Counted from the first letter of the stretch, positions 35,216-44,502 are shown. The stretch is DNA of 50,001 nucleotides from CAZMSD01 sp964568855 (GCA_964568855.1 CAZMSD010000031.1:1-50001); one strand, 5' to 3'. Notes: generated by a model not told the origin, from the sequence alone. Program-made: numbers and translations.

Positions 35216-35620
35216 ATGTTCATCGTGCTGATGGCCGTCACCTTCGCGATCGCCGCAGGCGTTTCATTTCTTGTAGTACGGGTTTTCAGGAATTCGATCA
35301 CCGCGATCCTGGACCGGATCGCCGCCGGCGAGATCGGCCGGGCCTGGAGACGCTACCTGGCCTTCGCCATGTACGTGGTCGGGATCTCCGGCGGAGTCAG
35401 GGTCTGGGACCTCGAGAAGTACATCACACCCCGGCCCGAGGAGGCGCAGGCGATCGTGCTCAACGGCGCCCGCTGGACCCTCGAGGTCTACCGGACGATC
35501 ATCGGCACCCTGCAAAGCATCGCCTGGCTGCTGCTGGTGTTCTTCGTCTTCGCGCTGATCGCCTACGTGATCGTGCGCGGGATGGAAGCGAGGCGGTCGG
35601 GCGATGCGCCGGATCGGTGA
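35216..35620 (+). CDS. Small membrane protein of unknown function
   Basis: ATG 35216 is preceded by GAGGAG. The 134-residue product has a helix at about 2-22, a possible one at about 48-60 and a strong one at about 102-122, with a short acidic-basic linker between (RVWDLEKYITPRPEEAQ). The N-terminal part is typical of uncharacterised FCB membrane proteins; I recognise no named family. It lies between the hydrolase and the saccharopine dehydrogenase-like gene on the same strand. Confidence 0.7.
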   Translation: MFIVLMAVTFAIAAGVSFLVVRVFRNSITAILDRIAAGEIGRAWRRYLAFAMYVVGISGGVRVWDLEKYITPRPEEAQAIVLNGARWTLEVYRTIIGTLQSIAWLLLVFFVFALIAYVIVRGMEARRSGDAPDR

Positions 35621-35717
35621 TCCGGCAGCTTCCCTTCGAAGGCCGCGGGAAGACAGGGTCTGACAAGAGTACGCGGAATTGGCATGTATCACCTATCGTG
35701 AACAGGGGAGGGCCGGG

Positions 35718-36863
35718 ATGCGGATCACGGTGCTGGGAGCGGGACTGGTGGGCGGCGCCATGGTCAGGGACCTCTGCCGCGAGGATGAATTCGAGGTCCG
35801 GGCGGTGGATCGCGATCCCGTCGCCCTGGACGAGCTGGCGGACGAGGAATCCCTGGAGCGCGTTTGCGCCGACCTCGGCGACTCCGGGCGGACGACCGAG
35901 CTGGTCGGGGACAGCGACCTGGTGATCTGTGGCGTTCCCGGCTGCATGGGCTTCCATACGCTGCGCGAGGTCATCGAGGCCGGCAGGAACGTGGTGGACA
36001 TCTCCTTTTTCCCCGAGGACGCCTTCGAACTGGACGAGTCGGCCAAGGCCCGAAGCGTCACGGCAGTGGTGGATTGCGGCGTCGCCCCTGGACTTTCCAA
36101 CATCATCGCCGGCCACGTCCACCGGCGCTTCGACAAGACCGACAGCTACGCGTGTTACGTGGGAGGCCTGCCCGTCACACGACGCCGACCCTTCGAGTAC
36201 AAAGCGGTATTCTCGCCCGCGGACGTCCTGGAGGAGTACACGCGCCCGGCCCGGCTTGTGGAACACGGCAGGGAAGTGGTCCGGCCGGCCCTGAGCGAAG
36301 TCGAGCAGCTGGACCTCCCGGGAGTGGACACGCTGGAAGCCTTCAACTCGGACGGCCTGCGCTCGTTGATCCGGACCATGGACATCCCCTTCATGAAGGA
36401 GAAGACCCTGCGCTATCCGGGGCATGCCGAGCTGATGCGCACCCTGCGCGACAGCGGTTTCTTCAGCGGCGAAGCGCTCGAGGTGGAGGGCCGGATGGTC
36501 CGTCCGCTGGCCCTGACTTCACGGCTGCTGTTCGACCGGTGGAAAATGGAGGAAGGCGACGAGGACTTCACGCTGATGCACGTGGAGATGGAAGGACGGG
36601 AGGGAGCGCGCAGACTCCGTTACCGCTGCACGCTGCTCGACAACTTCGACCGGGAGCGGGGCGTCACTTCCATGGCGCGCACCACGGGCTATACCTGCAC
36701 CATCGTCGCGCGGCAGGTGGCACGCGGCCTGTTCGCGGAAAAAGGCATCTGCCCGCCGGAGTTCCTCGGCAGGACCGAGGGTTGTTTCGAGGACCTCAAG
36801 CGCGGGTATGCCGAGCGAGGCATCGGCTTGGAAGAGACCTTCGAGCAGCTTCCCGCCGGCTAG
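35718..36863 (+). CDS. Saccharopine dehydrogenase-like / lysine 6-dehydrogenase-like oxidoreductase
   Basis: From ATG 35718 (after the purine-rich AGGGGAGGG) the 381-residue protein starts with the NAD(P)-binding GAGLVGG loop (7-13). Family motifs follow: SDLVICGVPGCMGFHTLREVI, VDISFFPEDAFELDESAK, DCGVAPGLSNIIAG, VGGLPVTRRRPFEYK and TMDIPFMKEKTLRYPGHAE. This order is characteristic of the saccharopine dehydrogenase/lysine 6-dehydrogenase superfamily, acting on amino-acid-derived substrates. The exact reaction cannot be set from sequence alone, and no lysine pathway gene is nearby. Confidence 0.85.
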   Translation: MRITVLGAGLVGGAMVRDLCREDEFEVRAVDRDPVALDELADEESLERVCADLGDSGRTTELVGDSDLVICGVPGCMGFHTLREVIEAGRNVVDISFFPEDAFELDESAKARSVTAVVDCGVAPGLSNIIAGHVHRRFDKTDSYACYVGGLPVTRRRPFEYKAVFSPADVLEEYTRPARLVEHGREVVRPALSEVEQLDLPGVDTLEAFNSDGLRSLIRTMDIPFMKEKTLRYPGHAELMRTLRDSGFFSGEALEVEGRMVRPLALTSRLLFDRWKMEEGDEDFTLMHVEMEGREGARRLRYRCTLLDNFDRERGVTSMARTTGYTCTIVARQVARGLFAEKGICPPEFLGRTEGCFEDLKRGYAERGIGLEETFEQLPAG

Positions 36864-36980
36864 CCTTCACCGCGACGCGATCGGTGTTCGGCAGTCTCCC
36901 GATATTCCAAGGCATGATCGCCAGCTGTGCACGCTCCCTCCGGCACTTCGCACAACCGGCACCAACAGAGGGGGATCCCC

Positions 36981-39900
36981 ATGAACCGGCACACGCTTTC
37001 CATACTCATCCTGGCTCTTCTCTCGTGGCCCGCCAGGCTCTTCGCCCAGGACCTGCAGATTCTCAACATCAGCCCGGCGCCGAACCTGAATCACGTCGAG
37101 CAGGGTTCGATCATCGAGATCGAATTCGACCAGGCCATCGACGGCGCCGCCCTGAACGAGGAGACATTCATCGTCCGGGGCAGCCTGGACGGCCCGCTGG
37201 AGGGCGACTACAGTGGCGGCGGAAGCGCCACGGCGACCTTCACGCCGGCCGGCGATTTCCGGCCCGGGGAGCGGATCACGCTGACCCTGACCACCGCCCT
37301 GCTTAGTGAAGACGGCAACGGCCTGGCGCGGGGACACAGCTACTCCTTCACCGCGCTCAGCGGGGAGGCTGCGGCTCTTCCGGTGACCCTGGCCCAGCGG
37401 CCGATCGGCGGCGCCTACACCGGGGGCCGGGAAGTCCGGGCGATGGACTACGACGGGGACGGCGACCTGGACATCCTGAGCAGCAGCGAGGGGATTCCCG
37501 AGCAGATCAACGTCCACGAGAACGACGGCGCAGGGGAATACTGTGCGTACGGCACCGGTGGAAATTTCCGGTTGCTTGCGGTGTTCGACATCGACGGGGA
37601 CGGCGACTACGACAACTTCGGCGCCACTGGGGCCTTCGACACGGAGCTGAACTGGTTCGAGAACGAGGGCGCGCCGCCATACACCGAGCGTTTCATCAGC
37701 GTCGAGGATCCCTGGACCCTGGCCGGCGGGGATCTGGACGGCGACGGGGACGCGGACGTTGTGGCGGCGGTGATCATACCCAACCGCCTGCTCTGGTTCG
37801 CCAACGACGGGGTCGGCAATTTCGGCGGCGCGAACGAAATTCCCACCACCTTCGGCGGCGGCTCCGATTCATACTTCTACCTGCGGGACATCAACTCGGA
37901 CGGGGCGATGGACATCCTGGCCTTCCACCGGGACGATTTCAACCTGGTGTGGTACGAGAACGACGGGAACCAGGTCTTCACGGAACACCTGGTGCTCGAC
38001 TCGCCCAACCGCGGCCGCCTGGCCAGCGGCGACCTGGACGACGACGGCGACGTGGACATCGTATTCGTCTCGACCGACAGCAATCCCACGCTGCCCATCG
38101 CGTGGTTCGAGAACGACGGTGCTGAGAACTTCACCCAGCACGACATCGCCGCCAGCAGCACGGGGCGCCTGTACACGGCGGACATCGCCGACCTGGACGG
38201 GGACCAGGACATGGACATCCTCGCGGGTGGCTACTGGTTCGAGAACGACGGCGAGCAGAACTTCGGCGAGGCCCCCCTGGGCGGACTGGGCCTGGACGCC
38301 AACCAGTACGCCAACGGCATCCACGCCGCGGACCTGGACGGGGACGACGATCTGGACCTGGTGGTCCTGGGCCTCTACACGACGAGCTGGTACGAGAACA
38401 ACGCCTTCCTGCAGCTCGTCTTGACTTCGCCGGCCAACGGCGAGGACGATGCGGCCGGCGACACCGTGATACGACTCGAATTCGACCAGGCCGTGGACAT
38501 GGCGACGGCGAACAGCGAAGCAATCCGGGTCCTCAGCCGGTATGCCGGGCCGGTGGAGGGATCTTTCAGCAGCGACGGGCAGAACACCCTCGTCTTCGAT
38601 CCCCTGCTCGATTTTGCGCCGGGCGACCGGATCGAGGTGAGCGTCAACGAAGGGCTGCTGAGTACCGGCGGCTGGAACCTGGGCGTGACACAGGGTTTCG
38701 AGTTCCGCGTGGCGACGGCCCCGATCGATCCCCCCGACATCCTGGCGCACCCGCTCCATACCCATGAGGACAACGTGACCGGTCTGGACGTGGCCGACAT
38801 GGACGGCGACGGCGACCTGGACCTGGTCTCCTGCACCTGGTCCGAGCTGCTGTGGCACGAGAACGACGGCGACGCTTCCTTTACGGCTCACCCGATCACG
38901 ATCTCGGGCACGCCGGTGAATCTGCTGGCACTGGACCACAACGTCGACGGTTACATGGATATCTGGGTCGACAACAGTGGCTACAGCTTGAGCACGGTGT
39001 ATCTGAACGACGGTCTGGGGAATTTCACCGAGACGACGGTCACTGGCGCCCTGCGGATCCGGCAGGCCGCGGATCTGAACCGGGACGGCGAACAGGACGT
39101 CCTGTTCCTGGGAACCGGTGACGGCCAGGTGTCCTGGATCACACCCCGCTGCGGGACCTACAGCGGCTATGGCAGCGTCCCGGCCGTGCCAAGCAAGGAC
39201 GTGACAGCCGGAGACCTGGATCACGACGGCGATGCGGATTTCGTCTCCGCCACAACGCAGGGGCCCGTATCCTTCGAGAACGACGGATACGCTTTCTTCC
39301 GCGCACGGTATATGGATTCGAACAATACCAAAAACGTGACCCTGGGCGACCTTGACGGCGACGGGGACCTGGATCCCGCGTTCACGGAGAACTTCGCGTC
39401 GGTCGTGTGGTACGAGAACCAGTCCAACGCGGATAGCCTGAGTTTCGGTACCCGGCAGGAGATCGGGGTGCTCGACCAGGATCCGCGAGACCTGCTGGCC
39501 CTGGATATGGACGGGGACGGGGATCCCGACATCGCCGCCGTCAGCCGCAACGACGACAAGGTCGTGTGGTACGAGAACCGGCTGGACGAGCCCAGCGCCG
39601 ATTTCGGCCCCGAGCAGGGCGGAGCAAGCATCGCCGACGGGCCGGTTGCCATCCGCAGCGGCGATCTGGATGGCGACGGCGACCTGGACCTGGCCACGAT
39701 CTCAGAGGGCGACGACGAGCTGATCTGGTTCGAGAATACCGGCAGTCCCAGCGCCGTCGACGATCCCGCCGTCGATCGGCCGCTGCGTTTCGCCCTGCGG
39801 CGGAACGTGCCCAATCCCTTCAACCCGGTCACGTCGATCGAATTCGTTCTGCCGGAGGCGGGCCCGGCGAACCTGGGGATCTACAACCTGGCCGGCCAGG

Positions 39901-40046
39901 CGGTGGCGACGCTGGTGAACGGCTGGAGGGGAGGCGGCCTTCAGCGGGTGAGTTTCAATGCCGGCGGGCTGAGCAGCGGGGTGTACTTCTATTCGCTGCG
40001 CGCGGGCGGTCGAGTGGAAACGCGTAAAATGCTGCTGGTTCGATGA
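36981..40046 (+). CDS. Secreted Ig-propeller-Ig-propeller protein with type IX-like sorting domain
   Basis: A signal peptide (MNRHTLSILILALLSWPARLFA) is followed by an Ig-like Big_5 domain (about 25-130) and seven VCBS/FG-GAP repeats (about 150-470, each with a DLDGDGDLD-type Ca2+ loop and a W-x-EN-DG strand). A second Big_5 domain (about 472-585), seven further repeats (about 595-905) and a C-terminal sorting module (VPNPFNPVTSIEFVL to KMLLVR, about 940-1021) follow. Seven plus seven repeats predict two complete beta-propellers. The protein should be exported by the Sec system and then sorted to the surface by a type IX-like secretion system. The binding partner is unknown. Confidence 0.87.
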   Translation: MNRHTLSILILALLSWPARLFAQDLQILNISPAPNLNHVEQGSIIEIEFDQAIDGAALNEETFIVRGSLDGPLEGDYSGGGSATATFTPAGDFRPGERITLTLTTALLSEDGNGLARGHSYSFTALSGEAAALPVTLAQRPIGGAYTGGREVRAMDYDGDGDLDILSSSEGIPEQINVHENDGAGEYCAYGTGGNFRLLAVFDIDGDGDYDNFGATGAFDTELNWFENEGAPPYTERFISVEDPWTLAGGDLDGDGDADVVAAVIIPNRLLWFANDGVGNFGGANEIPTTFGGGSDSYFYLRDINSDGAMDILAFHRDDFNLVWYENDGNQVFTEHLVLDSPNRGRLASGDLDDDGDVDIVFVSTDSNPTLPIAWFENDGAENFTQHDIAASSTGRLYTADIADLDGDQDMDILAGGYWFENDGEQNFGEAPLGGLGLDANQYANGIHAADLDGDDDLDLVVLGLYTTSWYENNAFLQLVLTSPANGEDDAAGDTVIRLEFDQAVDMATANSEAIRVLSRYAGPVEGSFSSDGQNTLVFDPLLDFAPGDRIEVSVNEGLLSTGGWNLGVTQGFEFRVATAPIDPPDILAHPLHTHEDNVTGLDVADMDGDGDLDLVSCTWSELLWHENDGDASFTAHPITISGTPVNLLALDHNVDGYMDIWVDNSGYSLSTVYLNDGLGNFTETTVTGALRIRQAADLNRDGEQDVLFLGTGDGQVSWITPRCGTYSGYGSVPAVPSKDVTAGDLDHDGDADFVSATTQGPVSFENDGYAFFRARYMDSNNTKNVTLGDLDGDGDLDPAFTENFASVVWYENQSNADSLSFGTRQEIGVLDQDPRDLLALDMDGDGDPDIAAVSRNDDKVVWYENRLDEPSADFGPEQGGASIADGPVAIRSGDLDGDGDLDLATISEGDDELIWFENTGSPSAVDDPAVDRPLRFALRRNVPNPFNPVTSIEFVLPEAGPANLGIYNLAGQAVATLVNGWRGGGLQRVSFNAGGLSSGVYFYSLRAGGRVETRKMLLVR

Positions 40047-40121
40047 TTTCCTGCCTGCGAAATGGCTGTGTTCCAGGGACGGCATTCCGTGATCATAATC
40101 TTGAGGGCCTGATGTCTCCCG

Positions 40122-40943
40122 ATGAGCAGCGAATCTGATCGCAAGTCCGCCCTGGGACGGCTGTGCGGCGGCCGGTCCTTTGACGCCGCGGCGGAGGACT
40201 ACGACGTACTGCGCCCCGGCTATCCCCGGGAGCTGATTCGGGGGATCGTCGATTCCTGCGCTTCACGCCCCGATCCCCGGGTGCTCGAAATCGGCTGCGG
40301 CACGGGCCAGGCCAGCCTCGACTTCGCGCGCCGCGGCATGCGCATGACCTGTCTCGAGCCCGGCCGGCGACTGGCGGCCATTGCGCGCCGGAGACTGTCC
40401 GCCTTCCCTGAGGTACAGGTCCTGGAATCATCCTTCGAGGAATACCAGGCGCTGGCCGAGACCTTCGACATGATTCTGGCGGCCACCTCCTTCCACTGGG
40501 TGGATCCGCGGCTGCGCTGGGCCAAGGCGGCCCTCCTGCTTCGCGTCCATGGAATCCTGGCCCTGCTTTCGCACACCCATCCCCGACCCTTCACAGGCTT
40601 TTTCGAGCGTTCGCAGGAGATCTACCGTCGCCAGGTGCCCGAATGGTGCGACCAGGTAGGCTCCTTAAGCGCCGAAGACCTGATGCAGGAATTAACCGAT
40701 CAGCTTCGTCGCTGCGAATACTTCCACGAACTCAAGCTCCGCTCGGTTACCTGGTCGAAAGCCTTCACACGGGACGAATACTTAAGACTGCTGGGCACCT
40801 ATTCAGACCACAGCAGCCTCGCGCAGGAGAGAAAGGAGCGACTGCTCCTCGAACTAGGTGATTTGATCGACGGCGAGTTCGAGGGGATCGTCCACCGTCC
40901 GTACAGAACCATTCTGTGCCTGGCAGGCCGTGTGCCGGTCTAA
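40122..40943 (+). CDS. Class I SAM-dependent methyltransferase (UbiE/COQ5-like)
   Basis: The 273-residue protein has FDAAAEDYDVLRPGYPREL at the N-terminus, motif I VLEIGCGTGQASLDFARRG, the acidic residue after strand 2 (CLEPG), then FDMILAATSFHWVDP and a C-terminal cap with several helices. The FHWVDP signature is typical of trans-aconitate/ubiquinone-type small-molecule methyltransferases. The start is ATG 40122. The first gene after the long propeller gene, it is followed by a 319-bp gene-free stretch. Confidence 0.83.
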   Translation: MSSESDRKSALGRLCGGRSFDAAAEDYDVLRPGYPRELIRGIVDSCASRPDPRVLEIGCGTGQASLDFARRGMRMTCLEPGRRLAAIARRRLSAFPEVQVLESSFEEYQALAETFDMILAATSFHWVDPRLRWAKAALLLRVHGILALLSHTHPRPFTGFFERSQEIYRRQVPEWCDQVGSLSAEDLMQELTDQLRRCEYFHELKLRSVTWSKAFTRDEYLRLLGTYSDHSSLAQERKERLLLELGDLIDGEFEGIVHRPYRTILCLAGRVPV

Positions 40944-41262
40944 ATCCGTAAAGAGTTCACACCGTCAAGCGTCGAATGCGCATTTCGTTCTGTACAATTC
41001 CCGGCGGCGGTTGTCCAGGATCTAAACATAGGCCAACCTAAGAATATTTAACATGTTGAAGTATGTTGTTGACGTTCAACAGTTTGACCTTTTCGAAACA
41101 ACTGGCACATAGATTGCCCTAACTTTCTGTGGATTCAGTAATCGCCCCTGCTGCATCCGATCCCCCCCACTTCTGAGAACCAAGCACCTTGGGTGCATTG
41201 TGCCTTGCCCTGCGACGTTGAGGAGGCGCGGGGTTAATCATTCCTTTAGAAAGGGGAAAAGC
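40944..41262. other. Gene-free AT-richer region upstream of the ThuA-like cargo gene
   Basis: This 319-bp stretch is noticeably AT-richer than the genes around it and contains no protein-coding frame I can support. It holds the perfect inverted repeat TGTTGAA (41054-41060) / TTCAACA (41075-41081). A TTGACC (41084-41089) may be a -35 box, although the -10 (ACATAG, 17 bases on) is weak. A purine-rich AAAGGGGAAAAG ends just before ATG 41263. It probably carries the promoter of the next gene, whose codon use suggests strong expression. Confidence 0.45.
41054..41081. promoter_or_regulatory. Inverted repeat TGTTGAA-N14-TTCAACA in the promoter region
   Basis: The two 7-bp arms are perfect reverse complements and sit just upstream of the possible -35 box TTGACC at 41084-41089. 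The size and position fit an operator for a dimeric regulator of the sorting-domain protein gene at 41263. No regulator gene is adjacent, so its owner is unknown. Confidence 0.35.
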
Positions 41263-42303
41263 ATGAGTCTGTTCCAAAGAGTACTGATCAGCGGCGTCAT
41301 GTTGACCGGCCTGGTGGCCAGCGCCATGGCGAACTCGGGCATCGTGAATCCTGATGCTCGCACGCCGTCCTACTACGGCAGTTTCGGTGAAGGCCGCGTG
41401 GGCGAGCAGATCCTCGTCGTCCGCGACTACCTGCCCTGGAACGGCGACGTGGTGCCGTACCTGACAAATGCCGGCGCCATAGTCACCGTGATTTCCACGG
41501 CCGACATCGCCGGCACCGATCTTTCACAGTTCTGCCTGGTCTTCCTCGAGGCCGGCACCAGCGAGCCCGGCGACGCTACCGAGACCAACATCAACGCCGC
41601 CGTTCCGCAGCTCGAGACCTACCTGTCCGGCGGCGGGGACGTGATGTTCTACACCGGCACCTGGGGCGCCATCTACAACTTCCCCGGCAGCGGCAACACG
41701 GTCTACGACTACCAGGCTGAAAACTGGTTCTGCAATGTGAATCACCCCATCGCGGCCGGTGTTCCCAATCCTTTTCCGGGCAACTTCGCCAGCCACGACT
41801 ACTTCGTCGGCCTGCCGGGCAACGCTTCCTGCATCATGACCGATCCCGTGGGCAACTGGACCGGTGCCGAGTACAACTACGGCCAGGGCCACGTGGTCCT
41901 GATGTCCCAGCCGGTGGAGTTCTACCTGCTGACCGGTTACGGCTACGGCCAGGGCCCGCACTTCGAGAACCTGCTGATCAACAGCACCTTCTACGCCACC
42001 CGCTGCGACGATGGTTTCGTGGAAGCCAACGAGCAGGCCCAGAGCTTCGGCCTGCTGGGCAACTACCCCAACCCCTTCAATCCCAGCACCACGATCTCCT
42101 TCAGCATCGATGAGACCAGCCCGGTCAGCCTGAGGGTCTTCGACATCACCGGTCGCGAAGTGGCTACGCTGGTTGAAGGCCTGGTGGAGCAGGGCCTGCA
42201 CGAGGCCAGCTTCGACGCCGGCAACATGGCCAGCGGCGCCTACTTCTACACCCTCGAGTCCGAGGGGCAGGTGGACACGCGCAAGATGCTGCTTGTCAAG
42301 TAA
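41263..42303 (+). CDS. Secreted ThuA/GATase-like protein with type IX-like sorting domain
   Basis: ATG 41263 follows the purine-rich AAAGGGGAAAAG. The 346-residue product has a signal peptide (through SAMA, about 24). A flavodoxin/GATase-like domain follows (ILVVRDYLPWNGDVVPYLTN, then CLVFLEAGTS, LETYLSGGGDVMFYTG, GHVVLMSQPVEFY), resembling ThuA-type or DUF4159-like folds without a recognised catalytic triad. A C-terminal sorting module closes it (NYPNPFNPSTTISFSI, VATLVEGLVEQGLHEASFDA, SGAYFYTLES, KMLLVK). Codon choice is strongly biased to C/G-ending codons, more than in its neighbours, which suggests high expression. A strong terminator follows. Confidence 0.82.
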   Translation: MSLFQRVLISGVMLTGLVASAMANSGIVNPDARTPSYYGSFGEGRVGEQILVVRDYLPWNGDVVPYLTNAGAIVTVISTADIAGTDLSQFCLVFLEAGTSEPGDATETNINAAVPQLETYLSGGGDVMFYTGTWGAIYNFPGSGNTVYDYQAENWFCNVNHPIAAGVPNPFPGNFASHDYFVGLPGNASCIMTDPVGNWTGAEYNYGQGHVVLMSQPVEFYLLTGYGYGQGPHFENLLINSTFYATRCDDGFVEANEQAQSFGLLGNYPNPFNPSTTISFSIDETSPVSLRVFDITGREVATLVEGLVEQGLHEASFDAGNMASGAYFYTLESEGQVDTRKMLLVK

Positions 42304-42366
42304 AACCGATTCGGGTGGGACGCCATCCTGCGGGAGGATTCCCTAACCGTTCACCCGGTTTGATGA

Positions 42367-42398
42367 GAACGCCCTCGGACTTCGGTTCGGGGGCGTTC
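42367..42398 (+). terminator. Strong hairpin with UUCG tetraloop after the ThuA-like gene
   Basis: GAACGCCCTCGGAC and GTTCGGGGGCGTTC flank TTCG, giving a 14-bp stem (with G-T wobble pairs) closed by the extra-stable C(UUCG)G tetraloop. It starts 64 bp after the stop codon of the sorting-domain gene. The T tract after it is short (GCTTTGG), so it may also act as an mRNA 3'-end stabiliser. The next gene's start (42453) lies beyond it. Confidence 0.7.
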
Positions 42399-42452
42399 GC
42401 TTTGGAGCGGGCAGGGTGCAGCTCGTCGCCCAAATTTCCGATAGTAAGCAGG

Positions 42453-43160
42453 ATGGGCTACTATGCCGACAACCTTTGCGGCGAGCGCCTGAAGGCCTGT
42501 TACGCGATCGCCCCGCCGCGCGTGAAACAGTACCTGGCCGCCGAGATCCGCTTCGTGTTGAGCAGGATCCTGCCGGGCGATGAAGTCCTGGAGCTGGGCT
42601 GCGGCTATGGGCGAGTCACACTCGAGCTGGCTGGGTCTGCCGCCCGGACCGTGGGCATCGATACGTCCGAGGAAAGCCTGGAACTGGCGCGGGAGCTGGC
42701 CCGCGGCCTTCCGGTCGCCCGGAGCGGCAGGGGGCCGGTCTGCGAGTTCCTGCTGATGGATGCGGCGGACCTTCGTATGCCCGCCGATTCCTTCGACCTG
42801 GTGGTTTGCGTCCAGAACGGGATCAGTGCCTTCGGCGTCGACCCGGGCCTCCTGCTGGACCAGGCCCTGCGTGTTACACGACCGGGTGGCCGGATCCTGC
42901 TCTCCAGCTATGCCGAGGAATTCTGGCCGCACCGGCTGGACTGGTTCGAGGAGCAGGCGCGGACGGGACTGCTGGGCGAGATCGACTACCGGCGGACGGG
43001 CGATGGAGTGATCGCCTGCGGGGACGGATTCCGGGCGGGAACCCTGGATGAGAAGGCCTTCAGTGAGCTCTGCGCGAGGCGCAGCCTTAATCCCGAGCTG
43101 GTCGAGGTGGATCGATCCAGCCTGTTCTGTTGCCTGACAGTTAAGGAATCCGGATCATGA
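42453..43160 (+). CDS. Class I SAM-dependent methyltransferase
   Basis: Starting at ATG 42453, downstream of the terminator hairpin, the 235-residue protein opens with GYYADNLCGERLKACYAIAPP. It shows motif I VLELGCGYGRVTLELAGSA, an acidic strand-2 end (VGIDTS), LLMDAADLRMPADSFDLVVCVQNGI and the post-motif VTRPGGRILLSSYAEEFW. The opening sequence is typical of a family found near metal or amino-acid genes in diverse bacteria, with unknown substrate. An upstream in-frame extension would pass through the terminator and is rejected. It overlaps the DAHP synthase start (ATGA). Confidence 0.85.
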   Translation: MGYYADNLCGERLKACYAIAPPRVKQYLAAEIRFVLSRILPGDEVLELGCGYGRVTLELAGSAARTVGIDTSEESLELARELARGLPVARSGRGPVCEFLLMDAADLRMPADSFDLVVCVQNGISAFGVDPGLLLDQALRVTRPGGRILLSSYAEEFWPHRLDWFEEQARTGLLGEIDYRRTGDGVIACGDGFRAGTLDEKAFSELCARRSLNPELVEVDRSSLFCCLTVKESGS

Positions 43161-44209
43161 GCAAGAACGGTCGTCGTGATACATCCGATCTGCGCGTCCT
43201 CGGCTTCGAGTCCGTGGTCACGCCGCGCCAGGTGCTCGAGGGCTGTCCGCTGGATGCCCGGGCGCGCGAGACGGTGACACAAGGGCGGAGCGAGCTGAGG
43301 AAGGCACTGGCGGGGAAGGACGGGCGGCTGGTGGTGATCTGCGGTCCGTGTTCGATCCACGATCCCGAGTGCGCGCTGGAATACGCCGGACGCCTGGCGG
43401 AATTGAGGCGCGAACTGTCCGAGCGCCTGATCCTGGTGATGCGGACCTACTTCGAGAAGCCCCGCACCACGGTGGGCTGGAAGGGCTTCATCAACGATCC
43501 CGGGCGCGACGGAACCTACGACATCAACCGGGGCTTCCGCGAGGCGCGCCGGATCCTGCTCGATGTCAATCGCCTGGACCTTCCCTGCGCGACGGAGTTC
43601 CTGGATCCGGTGGTGCCCCAGTACACCGCCGACCTCGTGAGCTGGGCCGCCATCGGCGCCAGGACCACCGAAAGTCAGACCCACCGGCAGATGGCCAGCG
43701 GCCTCTCCATGCCCGTGGGCTTCAAGAATTCCACCGACGGCGGCCTGCAGGTGGCGCTGGACGCCATGGTGGCCGCCACCCACCCCCACGTCTTCCTGGG
43801 CATCGACACCGGCGGCCAGACCAGCATCGTTCGCACCACCGGCAATCCCGACGTGCACGTGGTGCTGCGCGGCGGGAACGGAGGTTCCAACTACTCGCGG
43901 GCGCACATCGCCTTCACGCGTGTCCTGCTGAACGGCGCCACGCGGAATCCTCGATCGCTCCTGGTGGACTGCAGCCATGCCAACAGCGACAAGGACTATC
44001 GGCGGCAACCGGCCGTGTTTCACGACGTGCTGGAGCAGGTTCGGGCAGGTGAGAGCAGTATCCTGGGCCTGATGCTCGAGAGCCACCTTGCGGAAGGCCG
44101 GCAGGCCAACGAGGAACCCCTGGTCTACGGTCGTTCCATCACCGACGCCTGCATCGGCTGGGAGCAGACCGAGGAGCTGTTGCGCGGCGGTTTCGAATTG
44201 CTGGCCTGA
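43157..44209 (+). CDS. aroG: 3-deoxy-7-phosphoheptulonate (DAHP) synthase, class I alpha (AroF/G/H type)
   Basis: This enzyme joins phosphoenolpyruvate and erythrose 4-phosphate, the first step of the shikimate pathway. The 350-residue protein carries the family's hallmarks: VVICGPCSIHD (metal Cys), MRTYFEKPRTTVGWKGFINDP, ATEFLDPVVPQY, GARTTESQTHRQMASGLSMPVGFKN, DCSHANSDKDYRRQ with metal His, and LMLESHLAEGRQ followed by SITDACIGW. The length matches E. coli AroG/F/H, which are feedback-inhibited; which amino acid inhibits this one cannot be read, and aroG is used only as a family symbol. It overlaps the methyltransferase gene (ATGA). Confidence 0.95.
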   Translation: MSKNGRRDTSDLRVLGFESVVTPRQVLEGCPLDARARETVTQGRSELRKALAGKDGRLVVICGPCSIHDPECALEYAGRLAELRRELSERLILVMRTYFEKPRTTVGWKGFINDPGRDGTYDINRGFREARRILLDVNRLDLPCATEFLDPVVPQYTADLVSWAAIGARTTESQTHRQMASGLSMPVGFKNSTDGGLQVALDAMVAATHPHVFLGIDTGGQTSIVRTTGNPDVHVVLRGGNGGSNYSRAHIAFTRVLLNGATRNPRSLLVDCSHANSDKDYRRQPAVFHDVLEQVRAGESSILGLMLESHLAEGRQANEEPLVYGRSITDACIGWEQTEELLRGGFELLA

Positions 44210-44502
44210 GGATCCGCCACGACGGGGCGGGCAGGACACGGCTTCGGTCCAGCCCCGCGAACCCCGGATATTCGGTATACTCCAAGGAACATCGGTCATT
44301 CAGCCGCGCGGCTCAGCCGCAGCAGCTCGTCGTTGATTCCTTACTCCCATGGCGCGTTGAGCAGCAATCGCTTGCAGCGGTCCGGTCCTTGTCGAACTTG
44401 AAGAACGGATTCTGAATCCCCGGGCGATTTCCATTTCTTTCCAACCAGGGAGATTGTAGACTCCAGGCAGGCTGAGCTGTTTATTAGTCAAGGGAGCAGC
44501 GA
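44210..44502. other. Gene-free stretch before the 14-repeat propeller gene
   Basis: In these 293 bp I find no supported gene. Two small palindromes occur: AGCCGCGCGGCT (44302-44313) and GGATT-CTG-AATCC (44407-44419). The last 20 bases contain AAGGGAG, the ribosome site of the following gene. The region presumably holds its promoter, but no clear -35/-10 pair can be picked. Confidence 0.4.

Noticed and set aside
42315..42452. Longer N-terminus for the methyltransferase at 42453
   Set aside because: It would start before and read through the strong UUCG hairpin, and its residues do not match the family.
43000..43156. Attenuation leader for the DAHP synthase gene
   Set aside because: The gene overlaps the preceding coding sequence by ATGA, leaving no room for a leader peptide or antiterminator.
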